Below are positions 15,221-25,229 of a stretch of DNA of 64,000 bases, in pieces. Both the position numbers and the translations under genes were made by a program. The stretch is from Winogradskyella psychrotolerans RS-3. GTDB taxonomy: Bacteria; Bacteroidota; Bacteroidia; Flavobacteriales; Flavobacteriaceae. The notes under the pieces were generated by a model that was not told the origin of the DNA, made no database searches, and was given only the letters and a program-made list of their open reading frames with translations. Within the stretch, counting starts at the first letter, position 1. Every line of letters begins with the position of its first letter. The stretch covers positions 1-64,000 of the forward strand of contig NZ_ATMR01000095.1 in the NCBI RefSeq assembly GCF_000427335.1. Direction: 5' to 3'.

Positions 15221-16684
15221 CTATTCTGATATTTCAATTTTATTAATAATATCATTGAATTCCAAAGTATCATTTGGAGAGGGCGAATTAATCAAAACAA
15301 CATTATTATTATAATCTAAAATAGCATAATGAGGAATAGTACTCACGTTAAAAAATGCTATTAAATGATTGCTTTGAGTTTTACTAATCACATATTGATT
15401 TTTATCCATCCCAAATTCTTGTAATTCGGCAACTTTTTTTCTCCAACTTTCTTGATTCTCGTCTATTGAAAAATAGTAGAATTCTACATTTTTATTCTGA
15501 ATTAATTTTTTTCTAAACTCATGACTACTTTTAATTTCTTTAATACATGGTGCACACCAACTTGCCCAAAAATCAATTATTTTAATTGTATTGCCCTGAT
15601 TTTTTAAAATATCTTTTAATGTAATTCTTTCTCCATCAATATCTAATAAAATAGAACCGTAAACATTTTCTGCTAATCGATTATTAATCTTATTTAATCG
15701 TTCATTTATTCTCTCTAACACAACTTTATATTTTTCTTCTTTTATTTGCGGCAAGTAAATCATAATTTTATCTTGTAGGTTCTTTGAATTTTTTGTAATC
15801 GAATGACTATCAAATTCAAATATCATTTTTGTAATCGCATATTCTTTAGTGTTACCAACCAAATTTTTATTGATTAAATCTAATTGAAAATCTAGTGATT
15901 CTATTGAATATGTATTATTGCCAAATTTTTCTTCAGATACAATATTTAGATATTTTGTTAATGCAAGATAAAAATTCACATTATCATCTTGGTCATTTCT
16001 ATTAAAATCATTGATAGATATACCTTTTAAATATTCTGTATAATTAGTTATGGCGCCTTTAGGAATGCTGTTCTGATTTAATATCCCATTGATATACTGA
16101 AATTTAAAAACATCTTTTATTTTATTATAAAACAAATCTGAAACATTTTTGTTTTTTGCATACTGATCTAAAAACTGTTGCTTATTTTTATAATAATTTT
16201 CATGAACTTTCTTATATTCAGAAATTCCAAGTTGCTCATTATATCTTGGGTAATTTAGGTTTAAATTATAAAGTTCTTTAAAAAAATTATAATGGGCTTC
16301 ATTATTGCCATTAAAAGTTATTATGCTATTATCCAATTTATAACTAAGCGTATCACCTGGAGTTACATATATAAAAAACGCAATTGAGCTAGGTTTAAAA
16401 CTAGCAAACCTAAATAGTCTTGGTGATTCCAATTTAAAACTAAAGTTTAAATTTTCATGTTCATTCTTTGCTTTAAGCAAAAAAGACTGTTTATTAAATT
16501 CAATATGGGTTTCATCAAGCAATACTGATTCTATTAAAGTGTCTCCTGGTTGTTCTGCAAACAAGTAAACTTGCTTTGAAGTTTCTATTAGTTTTGATCT
16601 TTCTTTTTTTAGATTAAAAACAAGAATCCCAATAACAATTACGACAAGTAAAATTGTTAAGACTCTTTTTGGGGCTCTTATCAT
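15221..16684 (-). CDS. TlpA-like thioredoxin protein, membrane anchored (copy 1)
   Basis: C-terminal TlpA/ResA-type domain with W-C-A-P-C (cysteines at about 377 and 380 of 487) and the cis-proline motif S-T-I-P-H-Y. The N-terminal part has the 'YVTPGDTLSY' and 'FNGNNEAHYNFF' type of motifs common in Bacteroidota TlpA proteins. I choose the ATG at 16684, which puts a membrane anchor at residues about 8-24; the longer frame starts from a GTG at 16738 that lies inside a hairpin. It is more distant from copies 2 and 3 than they are from each other. Its partner would be peptide 1, encoded just upstream. Confidence 0.87.
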   Translation of the reverse strand: MIRAPKRVLTILLVVIVIGILVFNLKKERSKLIETSKQVYLFAEQPGDTLIESVLLDETHIEFNKQSFLLKAKNEHENLNFSFKLESPRLFRFASFKPSSIAFFIYVTPGDTLSYKLDNSIITFNGNNEAHYNFFKELYNLNLNYPRYNEQLGISEYKKVHENYYKNKQQFLDQYAKNKNVSDLFYNKIKDVFKFQYINGILNQNSIPKGAITNYTEYLKGISINDFNRNDQDDNVNFYLALTKYLNIVSEEKFGNNTYSIESLDFQLDLINKNLVGNTKEYAITKMIFEFDSHSITKNSKNLQDKIMIYLPQIKEEKYKVVLERINERLNKINNRLAENVYGSILLDIDGERITLKDILKNQGNTIKIIDFWASWCAPCIKEIKSSHEFRKKLIQNKNVEFYYFSIDENQESWRKKVAELQEFGMDKNQYVISKTQSNHLIAFFNVSTIPHYAILDYNNNVVLINSPSPNDTLEFNDIINKIEISE

Positions 16685-16729
16685 AATATTATTTTTTTTG
16701 TGAAATTTATATAAAAATACGTTTTTAAA

Positions 16730-16759
16730 TTTAGCCACCTTTTGCCAAAGATGGCTAAA
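16730..16759 (-). promoter_or_regulatory. Strong hairpin between peptide 1 and its tlpA gene
   Basis: TTTAGCCA and TGGCTAAA pair perfectly, and the inner CTTT pairs with AAAG around a four-base loop: about 13 pairs in all. It starts about 15 bases after the peptide stop and is followed by an AT-rich run. It may end part of the transcripts or protect the peptide message from 3' decay. Confidence 0.65.
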
Positions 16760-16774
16760 TAAACAGTTAATAAA

Positions 16775-17014
16775 CTATGGTGTGAATTCTTTAGTTGGTG
16801 GGTCTAAAGGATTTGGATAATCACAACTGCAACAATTAACTCCCATTTGCCCTTCCTGTCTACAAGAAGCCCCAGTACTAGAACAGCCAGATACACCTTC
16901 AAGGTCGCCATTGTTACAAGTTACTTTACATACGCTTCCTGCTCCTCCACCTCCATTAATAGAGCGCATTTCACCTCTTGAAAGCTGCTCCTTTTTCAAA
17001 CTAAAATTTATCAT
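16775..17014 (-). CDS. Double-glycine leader peptide precursor 1 (seven Cys)
   Basis: A 79-residue precursor. The leader is short ('LKKEQLSRGEMRSINGG') with the Gly-Gly site at residues 21-22, followed by two more Gly. The core has seven cysteines at 29, 33, 44, 51, 61, 62 and 64, including a C-C-x-C group, and a Pro-rich C-terminus (P-N-P-L-D-P-P). The odd number means at least one Cys would be unpaired, or the peptide pairs with another chain. It is unlike peptides 2 and 3. It lies between its own VKOR-fusion gene (33 bases before) and TlpA gene. Confidence 0.83.
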   Translation of the reverse strand: MINFSLKKEQLSRGEMRSINGGGGAGSVCKVTCNNGDLEGVSGCSSTGASCRQEGQMGVNCCSCDYPNPLDPPTKEFTP

Positions 17015-17047
17015 AATAATTAGTATTAAATTATTGCCTACTCTTTT

Positions 17048-18645
17048 TTAGCTTTTCGGCATCGCTATTTTATATTTTTTAACGTACAACGATTTGTCAT
17101 CCAACAGTTCTTCTATATAAAATGGTAAATCGGCAATATCATATTCTTTTGGGTAACGGTAACCATTTATAAATAAGCATGGTGTAAAGTTGAGACTGTT
17201 TTCTTCAAACCAACTATTCTGTTTGTCTAAAAGTATTTCACCTTCACTCGTATTTATATTAATTTGATATTTATTTAACCATTTCTTATGCTCTTTTACT
17301 TGATACCAATAATCCATAGCTTCATAATAATGAGCATTACCTTTTTTTAATTTCAACTGTGTAATAGTAATAGCAAAATCTCTTAATATCAAATTATTTA
17401 GACTGGCATTATAAAAAATTGAAATATTTAGTTGTTGTTCATATTTATCTAATAAAGATTTGAGTAGATAGTGAGGTTCTTCACAAAATCCACAATATGG
17501 ACTGGTGATGATACTTATCTTTAAATTAGCATTTTTATTACCAAAAACTAATTTCGTTTCTGGGAGGTTATATCGATCTTCTGATGTTAAAAGCAATTTG
17601 AACGTATTATAATTCCTCTTAAACCTATTGGCTTTTAACTCAACAGTTTTTAAATCATTTACTTTTTTTAAGATTTTTTTTAATGGCAACCATACTGCTG
17701 TTAGTAGTGAGATTGTGGCGAAGAACAACAATATGCTAAGCAATCCTATATTAAAGCCAAAATTTGAATGTATTAAAATTACAGCAATAAACTCCAAAAT
17801 GACAACACCAATGATTGATAAACATATTGGACACCATTTTTTTTCGATATATTTTTGATAATACAAGGAGGCAATTATAACAGGTACCGAAAAGAGCAGC
17901 ACTACAATCTGTAATGAGAAATACGCAGAGTATAGATTTAAAAGCCCCATCAAGAACAACCCAACAAGTTGCGTAGAAAAGAAAAGGATGCCTAGATCGC
18001 TAAAGCTTATGGTATCAAAAAATTTCCATTCAGTTGAGTTAACTACAGTTTTACAACTGGTATTAGCTGTTACATTACAAAATTTATTGAAGAGTTCACT
18101 CTTTGTAATAATTAGATCTTTTAGTGCAGCTGTAGAAAATAACAGCCCTAAGATTGGCAATGTGTAGAACAATAGAAACCATTTTTTTGGAGCGGTCAAT
18201 ACTATAACTGCAATAATTAGTGCTATAGTAACTATTGGTATTATGTAATTGTATTTTGGCTTTGATTTCGCTTTTGGAACTATATTTTCATTCTCCACCA
18301 ATAATACAATATCGGTCCATAAAGCCTCAAAATCAGTTTTTGCTATTGAATTGTTCTCAACTCCATTAGAATATATAACAGTATCATCCTTTTTTTGAAC
18401 GTAGGATAAAAAATCTGAGTTACTCTTATTTAATCTTGCAAAAAATTTATTTGGCAATAATTCAATCTCTGACTTATTTACATTAAATGCACCATTCTTA
18501 ATGTTGAAGAATGTTAAAGTGTCGCTTAATGCTAAAAGCGTAGGGAAATCTGGATGCGAATTAAACTGAAAATTAAATTCTTTTTTATCGATATATATAT
18601 ATCTTCTGCTTCTAAATAATTAAAAAGTGATTTTATATTACTCAT
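17048..18645 (-). CDS. C39-like / VKOR / thioredoxin-fold fusion oxidoreductase (copy 1), frameshifted
   Basis: Same three-part layout as copy 2: a C39-like N-terminus without catalytic Cys, a VKOR core (loop pair C-N-V...S-C, active pair W-C-P-I-C) and a thioredoxin-fold domain with C-G-F-C. The continuous frame only begins near 18457 at a TTG. Upstream sequence in that frame encodes F-N-S-H-P-D-F-P-T-L-L-A-L-S-D-T, typical of the C39-like domain, and an ATG at 18645 (M-S-N-I-K-S-L-F-N-Y-L-E) supplies the start in another frame. The frames meet at an (AT)6 tract, 18591-18602; five units would give one ORF of about 531 residues, against 528 in copy 2. So the gene is off as written, by one dinucleotide. 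Confidence 0.82.
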
Positions 18646-18731
18646 ATAAGAAATTTATTACAATAAAATTAGAACAATGAGCATATTTTACAGGATACAA
18701 ATGCGCACAATAAGTAAGCAAAAACGGAAAT

Positions 18732-19415
18732 CTAAATAAACCCTTTGGCTTTAGCAGCCAAAACCAAGTCTCTATCACTATTACTATCAATATTAAATTT
18801 TCGTTTTAAAAGCCGTTTTCTCTTATCTATCGCAGATTTAGACAAATGCACTAACTTTAACAAATCTCTCATATTAGAGCCATTAGCAAGTTCTTTAAGT
18901 ATTATAAAATCATAAGTATCTAATTGAATATTATTGAGCGACTTTTGCTTAATAGCGTTTATTATAGTTTTGCTATAATGTGTTTCTCCTAATAGCACCT
19001 TATTGATAGCAATCATATAATTTGTAAAACCTACATCTTGCTTATTTAAAAAGCCCAAAGGATTATAGGCATTAATAGTCTGCCTAATTCTATGACTATT
19101 GGTATATGACGTAATCACCAATATCTTAGTATTTGGAAATTGTCCTCTAATGCATACACCCAAATCATCACCAGAATGTAAATTAAGTTGTGGTGCTGGT
19201 GGGAGGCTTAAATCTAAAATGATCAAATCTAAAGGTTTTGCAATAGAATAGCTTTGAATTTTTTGATGAGCGGTTTCGCAATCCCTAGCACTTTCGGTTT
19301 TAAAACACAACTTATCTGATTGATCTTGCATATATTGAAGTGTATTTATAACCGCTTCAATAATAATGGGATGGTCATCTATGATTAAGACGTTAACGGA
19401 TTTTTTATTCATCAA
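18732..19415 (-). CDS. Response regulator with receiver and HTH output domain
   Basis: Cytoplasmic transcription regulator of 227 residues. The receiver domain has the acidic pair Asp13-Asp14, phospho-acceptor Asp68 in L-I-I-L-D-L-S, Thr/Ser near 102 and Lys125. The C-terminal 60 residues ('YDFIILKELANGSNMRDLL' and 'LSKSAIDKRKRLLKRKF') look like a LuxR/NarL-type helix-turn-helix, somewhat diverged. It heads the peptide cluster on the same strand, so control of the cluster is likely. No sensor kinase gene is nearby. A decayed copy of its 3' end lies at 15089-15175. The start could also be the second Met. Confidence 0.87.
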   Translation of the reverse strand: MMNKKSVNVLIIDDHPIIIEAVINTLQYMQDQSDKLCFKTESARDCETAHQKIQSYSIAKPLDLIILDLSLPPAPQLNLHSGDDLGVCIRGQFPNTKILVITSYTNSHRIRQTINAYNPLGFLNKQDVGFTNYMIAINKVLLGETHYSKTIINAIKQKSLNNIQLDTYDFIILKELANGSNMRDLLKLVHLSKSAIDKRKRLLKRKFNIDSNSDRDLVLAAKAKGFI

Positions 19416-19732
19416 TATTGCTCAGTTTTTAGAGCCTAATGTTTAGGCTATCAAAAAATTAAATATGTGTAATCAACAATGAATTAATTAATCCTTAGGG
19501 TAAGAATTTGTATAAAACTAATACTTTTTTCTCACAAATAATAATAATAATAAAGGTGTAGTTGAACTATATTTTTCTATATATCTAACTTAATTTTTAT
19601 ACTAAAGTTATAATAGTATATAACTTTAGTCCATAAAAAAACCATCTAAAATTAATATTTTAGATGGTTTAGTATAAGTAAGATATTTCGACTGCGCTCA
19701 ATGTGACAATCTTTTACAAAAAACTATTTTAA
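19416..19732. other. Intergenic region between the peptide cluster and eno
   Basis: It contains, from left to right, a 7-bp-stem hairpin in the response-regulator leader (AGCCTAA-TGT-TTAGGCT, 19433-19449), an (ATA)n run near 19536-19553, the eno terminator (19633-19668) and a short fragment at 19684-19711 (TTTCGACTGCGCTCAATGTGAC) resembling dispersed repeats of Flavobacteriaceae. I find no gene and no clear TAnnTTTG promoter before the regulator. Confidence 0.55.
19633..19668 (-). terminator. Intrinsic terminator after eno
   Basis: ACCATCTAAAAT and ATTTTAGATGGT form a perfect stem followed by T6 on the minus strand, about 65 bases after the enolase stop. It insulates eno from the peptide cluster. 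Confidence 0.85.
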
Positions 19733-21061
<1,329 letters not shown>

Positions 21062-21092
21062 CTATAACGTCTATAAAACCTTACAGGTCATC

Positions 21093-21100
21093 CAAATTTA
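21093..21100 (-). promoter_or_regulatory. Probable -7 promoter element for eno
   Basis: TAAATTTG fits the Bacteroidota TAnnTTTG element, 65 bases before the ATG. A TTTG lies upstream but only 15 bases away, closer than the usual spacing, so the -33 element is uncertain. Confidence 0.4.
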
Positions 21101-21175
21101 CGAAAATCTACAGCGCAAAACTTGACAAAAATCATATTTATGATTAATGATTACGATAATGATTTCGTAACTAAA

Positions 21176-21210
21176 AAAACGCAATAAAAAGGGTGTTTTA
21201 TTGCGTTTTT
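21176..21210 (-). terminator. Intrinsic terminator downstream of the large surface protein gene
   Basis: ACGCAATAAAA and TTTTATTGCGT form an 11-bp stem with a short loop, with T-runs on either side, so it may work in both directions. An almost identical stem follows carA at 23867-23894. Confidence 0.8.
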
Positions 21211-21269
21211 GGTAAAGTAATAAAATATTTAAAATGAAATATTATTCTATTTCGTTTCGAAATGAGCGA

Positions 21270-23708
21270 TTACTCTTTTAATGAAGTCTTTAAATTTAGT
21301 GTCGAAATTTGTGATACAAATTCCCCTTGTGAATCATAACCTTCAATATAAAAATTAATAATGTCACTTTTTGTATCAGGAAATTTTAATATCTGAGATT
21401 TATTACCTCCGACAAAAACATCTGGAAACCAAGCTATAACGCCATAGTATTTAAAAATATCTATGCGATAACTTTTATATTTTGGTGCATAAAAACTCTT
21501 GGATTCGGTAAATCCGTTATTCGCTAATCTTGTAAAAGCAAATTCATCATTTTTTTTTGGAATGTCTTCAAAGGAAGTTCTACGAGTATATAATCTAATA
21601 ACTCCGTTTGCTCCTATCATTCCTGTTCCAAAACCCGTTTTATCAACATTTATTCCTTCAAAATCTGCTGTTGACATATTGAGCAATAAATCAAAGTCCG
21701 TCAATTGTACATCGTCTAAAAAAACCGCTGGAGATTTATTAGCATCAATAGTAATAGGCTTAAGATTAACAATATCAACTCCACCTGTCTGTGACGCTCG
21801 CGATACCTGGTAACCCTGAGTATGTATGTAGTCTAAAATTTTAGGAAAGCTTCTAACAAAACTTTCCGTTACTTGAATAAAATTATCTTTCCCTGATAAC
21901 AAATTCATTTTTATACCAAAAGAATTAAGTTTTTTCTCAGGCGCTTTAGACTTAGGCTCCAGCATAACTTCATCTAATTCTATCACATCATTATAAAAGA
22001 AACTTTCGAAAGAGCTTTTACTTATAAATTCCGATTTTTTAAATATTGAATTATTATATTTTAAATCTTCATTTGAAATATAATCGTTGAAAGCATTCAA
22101 TTTCGCATTAAGATAAATTTTCGGTTTAATCAATTTTCCTTCTTTATCCATATAAGAAACTCTTATAGCTTCATCTTTTATCACGAAAAAATTATCTACT
22201 CTAAAATTATTATTTTCTTTTACATTTACTGTAGTCCAATTATATCCAATAAGCTTGGGTTCTTGAATTCGTATTTTGGTTATTTCTTCTGAAGAATGTA
22301 TTTTCCCCTCTAAAACCACACCGTTTTCAAATTCATATAAGGCCTTGGGCGCATTATTAAAAATAGAATGCCAATTGTATCTGCTCCAACCTTGAGTTAA
22401 CAGTAATAAATCTAACTCAAACTCTTTTTTCATCGTGATATCTGTAAAATAATAACTAGCCTTCTCTACATAGCCTTTTACATACGGTTTGAGTCTATTT
22501 GCAGATATAATATTATGATCAGGATCATAACCCACAGTGCTTTCAGGTAAAACTGAAATACTTAAATCGGTATATTCTTTAAATTCCCCTGATGTTTTGT
22601 TTAATGCTGTAGATATTGAAACAGCTACAGAGTCTTCAGCTAAATTGAGAGCACTTATTAAAATCTCATTACCATCGTCAATACTCTTATTAATATAAAT
22701 TAAACGCTCTAATAATGGTGTGTTATTTTCATCAAAAACAGTAAATGTATTTACCCCTTTAAATAAATCCGATTTGGAATACTCAAAAATCTGAGTTATT
22801 TTATCCTGAAATGAAAATGGTAAAGATTTTAATTTACCATTTTTATGTAACAACAATCTATAAGTTTTGTCCTTAATAGATTTCAGCGTTTCCTTATTGG
22901 TACTTACCGTAACATAAACCTTTTCTGGATGTTGACTATTTACTTTAATTGCAATTCCTGTAGGCTCTATGTTAGTAATGTCTTGAATGATTTCCCTACT
23001 ATTACTTGTTGTTATTTTTGCTACATATTGCTTTCCTTTTTTAGGATTAAATAAAAAACTACCAATTCCAAAAGTATTACTCTTAAAGGAGGTAATCTCC
23101 ACATCGGAATCGTCATAAATAGTTCCTATAACTTTAACACCTTGACCTTTAGTATTAATAATTTTAAAACCTACGTTATTATTAACATCAGTAATTAAGT
23201 GACCTCCTTCGGGTAAAAACTGCATATCATATTCCGTATTTATAACGTCTGGTTTATGCTCTTGTAAGTCGTTACTTATGACTCTTATTTTTTGAATGAA
23301 GGCATCATTTTCTTCAAAATTCTTCATCCAATTCGTAGACGCTTTTATATAATATTCACCTGTTTTAAATGTGGAATCAATTTGAATATTACCTTTTCCT
23401 GATCCGTCATAGCAGAACCACAAATAATTTTTTACAAGCACCCCGTTTTCATCATAAATGCCAACGTTTACATTGGTTGTTTTTTTAGATCGTAAACTGT
23501 TGTGTCTGTCAAAAACATAGGATTTAAACCACACACTTTCTCCAACAATAAACGATGTTTTATTAAGATGTACAAAAATGGATTCTCTTGGCAATTCAAA
23601 ATACGACTTGTACTTTTCAAATAGTTCATTATCCGCAGAGTTCATTGGACTTTGCGCGAAGATTAGTGTGCCGAAAAACAGAAGAAATGTCGTATAAAAT
23701 TTAGCCAT
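21270..23708 (-). CDS. Secreted protein with MG2-like region and TonB-receptor-plug-like domain
   Basis: An 812-residue protein with an N-terminal signal peptide ending I-F-A-Q. Residues about 40-130 ('ESIFVHLNKTSFIVGESVW') resemble macroglobulin MG2-type domains, a beta-rich middle follows, and residues about 600-720 resemble a receptor plug ('VDIVNLKPITID', 'PAVFLDDVQLTDFDLLLNM', 'GANGVIRLYTRR'). No barrel domain follows the plug, so it is not itself a transport channel. Such proteins are common in Bacteroidota and their role is not known; surface or periplasmic location is inferred. It is transcribed alone between carA and eno. Confidence 0.8.
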   Translation of the reverse strand: MAKFYTTFLLFFGTLIFAQSPMNSADNELFEKYKSYFELPRESIFVHLNKTSFIVGESVWFKSYVFDRHNSLRSKKTTNVNVGIYDENGVLVKNYLWFCYDGSGKGNIQIDSTFKTGEYYIKASTNWMKNFEENDAFIQKIRVISNDLQEHKPDVINTEYDMQFLPEGGHLITDVNNNVGFKIINTKGQGVKVIGTIYDDSDVEITSFKSNTFGIGSFLFNPKKGKQYVAKITTSNSREIIQDITNIEPTGIAIKVNSQHPEKVYVTVSTNKETLKSIKDKTYRLLLHKNGKLKSLPFSFQDKITQIFEYSKSDLFKGVNTFTVFDENNTPLLERLIYINKSIDDGNEILISALNLAEDSVAVSISTALNKTSGEFKEYTDLSISVLPESTVGYDPDHNIISANRLKPYVKGYVEKASYYFTDITMKKEFELDLLLLTQGWSRYNWHSIFNNAPKALYEFENGVVLEGKIHSSEEITKIRIQEPKLIGYNWTTVNVKENNNFRVDNFFVIKDEAIRVSYMDKEGKLIKPKIYLNAKLNAFNDYISNEDLKYNNSIFKKSEFISKSSFESFFYNDVIELDEVMLEPKSKAPEKKLNSFGIKMNLLSGKDNFIQVTESFVRSFPKILDYIHTQGYQVSRASQTGGVDIVNLKPITIDANKSPAVFLDDVQLTDFDLLLNMSTADFEGINVDKTGFGTGMIGANGVIRLYTRRTSFEDIPKKNDEFAFTRLANNGFTESKSFYAPKYKSYRIDIFKYYGVIAWFPDVFVGGNKSQILKFPDTKSDIINFYIEGYDSQGEFVSQISTLNLKTSLKE

Positions 23709-23862
23709 AAGTTTGAGTATCAGTATTAAATATAGCGTTTTTAAAAATCATAATCATCATAAAAACTGATATTTAACATTTTAAATCTACTTCTAAATAA
23801 GATATTTATTTCTAGATATAAGAATAAACAAAATACTTTTTACTGTTAGTTTGTAGTAACGA

Positions 23863-23896
23863 AAAAACGCAATAAAAATTAAATTTTATTGCGTTG
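23863..23896 (-). terminator. Intrinsic terminator after carA
   Basis: ACGCAATAAAA...TTTTATTGCGT stem with T6 on the minus strand, about 25 bases after the carA stop. Confidence 0.85.
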
Positions 23897-23920
23897 TCTA
23901 TTTTAGAAAATGAAATTGTT

Positions 23921-25024
23921 TTAATTATTTTTTATATTTTCTATAAACTGGTCAAACAAATACAAGGAGTCATTTGGTCCAGGACTTGCCTCAGGATGGT
24001 ACTGAACTGAAAAACAGTTTTTGTCTTTTAGTTTGATACCCGCAACAGTATGATCATTTAAATGCACATGTGTTATTTCAACATTAGAATTGGCTTCAGT
24101 TTCTTCTCTATTGATAGCAAATCCGTGATTTTGAGAGGTGATTTCACCTTTACCTGTCACCAAATTTTTTACAGGGTGATTGATACCTCTGTGACCATTA
24201 TGCATTTTATAAGTTGAAATGCCATTGGCCAAAGCAATGACTTGATGTCCTAGGCAAATTCCGAATAAGGGTTTGTTATTTGCAATAATCTCTTTAGCCA
24301 AATTGATAGCATCAGATAATGGTTCTGGATCACCAGGTCCGTTAGATAAGAAATAGCCATCTGGATTAAAAGCTTCTAACTCTTCAAATTTTGAATTGTA
24401 TGGAAACACTTTTATGTAAGCATCTCGCTTAGCTAGGTTTCTAAGAATATTCTTTTTGATACCGATATCTAAAGCTGCAATTTTATATGTTGCGTTTTCA
24501 TCACCAACAAAATAAGGTTCCTTGGTTGACACTTTTGATGCTAATTCTAAACCTTTCATTGAAGGGAATTCTGCTAATTGCTCTTTTAGTGCGTCTATAT
24601 TATCAACCTCAGTAGTAATTACGGCATTCATAGCTCCATTATCTCTAATGTAGCTTACTAATGCTCTTGTATCGACGTCTGCAATGGCTAAGGTATTATG
24701 CTTTTCAAAGAACTCTTCTAAGGACGCATCTGCTGCTGGTCTAGAATAATTAAAACTGAAGTTCTTACAAATTAAACCTGCTATTTTTACGTCATCAGAT
24801 TCTACTTCGTCTTCTTTGGTTCCGTAATTACCAATATGTGCATTGGTCGTTACCATGAGTTGACCATAATAAGAAGGATCCGTGAATATTTCTTGATAAC
24901 CTGTTGTACCAGTATTAAAACAAACTTCACCAAAAGCAGAACCTTCTTTTCCTATGGACTTACCATGAAAAATTGTTCCGTCTGCTAAAAGAATAAAGGC
25001 TTTTTTTCTTTGTTTGTATTTCAT
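23921..25024 (-). CDS. carA: Carbamoyl-phosphate synthase small (glutaminase) subunit
   Basis: Hydrolyses glutamine to feed ammonia to CarB for carbamoyl phosphate, used in pyrimidine and arginine synthesis. The 367 residues contain the N-terminal small-chain domain ('LLADGTIFHGKSIGKEG', 'TTGYQEIFTDPSYYGQ') and a class I amidotransferase with the nucleophile in F-G-I-C-L-G-H-Q and the His/Glu pair in Q-Y-H-P-E-A. carB is not nearby, which is usual in these bacteria. The gene follows rplQ but a terminator separates them, leaving a leader of about 200 bases. Confidence 0.97.
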   Translation of the reverse strand: MKYKQRKKAFILLADGTIFHGKSIGKEGSAFGEVCFNTGTTGYQEIFTDPSYYGQLMVTTNAHIGNYGTKEDEVESDDVKIAGLICKNFSFNYSRPAADASLEEFFEKHNTLAIADVDTRALVSYIRDNGAMNAVITTEVDNIDALKEQLAEFPSMKGLELASKVSTKEPYFVGDENATYKIAALDIGIKKNILRNLAKRDAYIKVFPYNSKFEELEAFNPDGYFLSNGPGDPEPLSDAINLAKEIIANNKPLFGICLGHQVIALANGISTYKMHNGHRGINHPVKNLVTGKGEITSQNHGFAINREETEANSNVEITHVHLNDHTVAGIKLKDKNCFSVQYHPEASPGPNDSLYLFDQFIENIKNN

Positions 25025-25229
25025 TGTCGTTGCGTTGAGTCGTTTATTGCTGTTAAATCGATATTGTTACTCGTTTCTTGTAGGCTTTTATAACCTATGT
25101 TTTGCGTTAGTGATTGAACGGTTTGTTTGAGCTCCTCGCAGAGAGCGAGTAGTGAAAGCGTGACCGAATAAGTTTTCTTAAAAACTTGTTGGGTAACGCC
25201 CAAATCATTCTTCTATACTTTGCAAAAAT

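Noticed and set aside
9953-18645. Lanthipeptide or sactipeptide cluster
   Set aside because: The peptides are Cys-rich with GG leaders, but there is no LanB, LanC, LanM, radical-SAM or YcaO gene nearby; the only enzymes with the peptides are thiol-disulfide oxidoreductases.
25021-25203. A 60-codon minus-strand ORF overlapping the carA start by four bases
   Set aside because: The sequence has repeat-like, low-conservation character (LLALCEELKQ region), no recognisable domain and lies in the leader between the rplQ terminator and carA. I treat it as the carA leader, not a gene.
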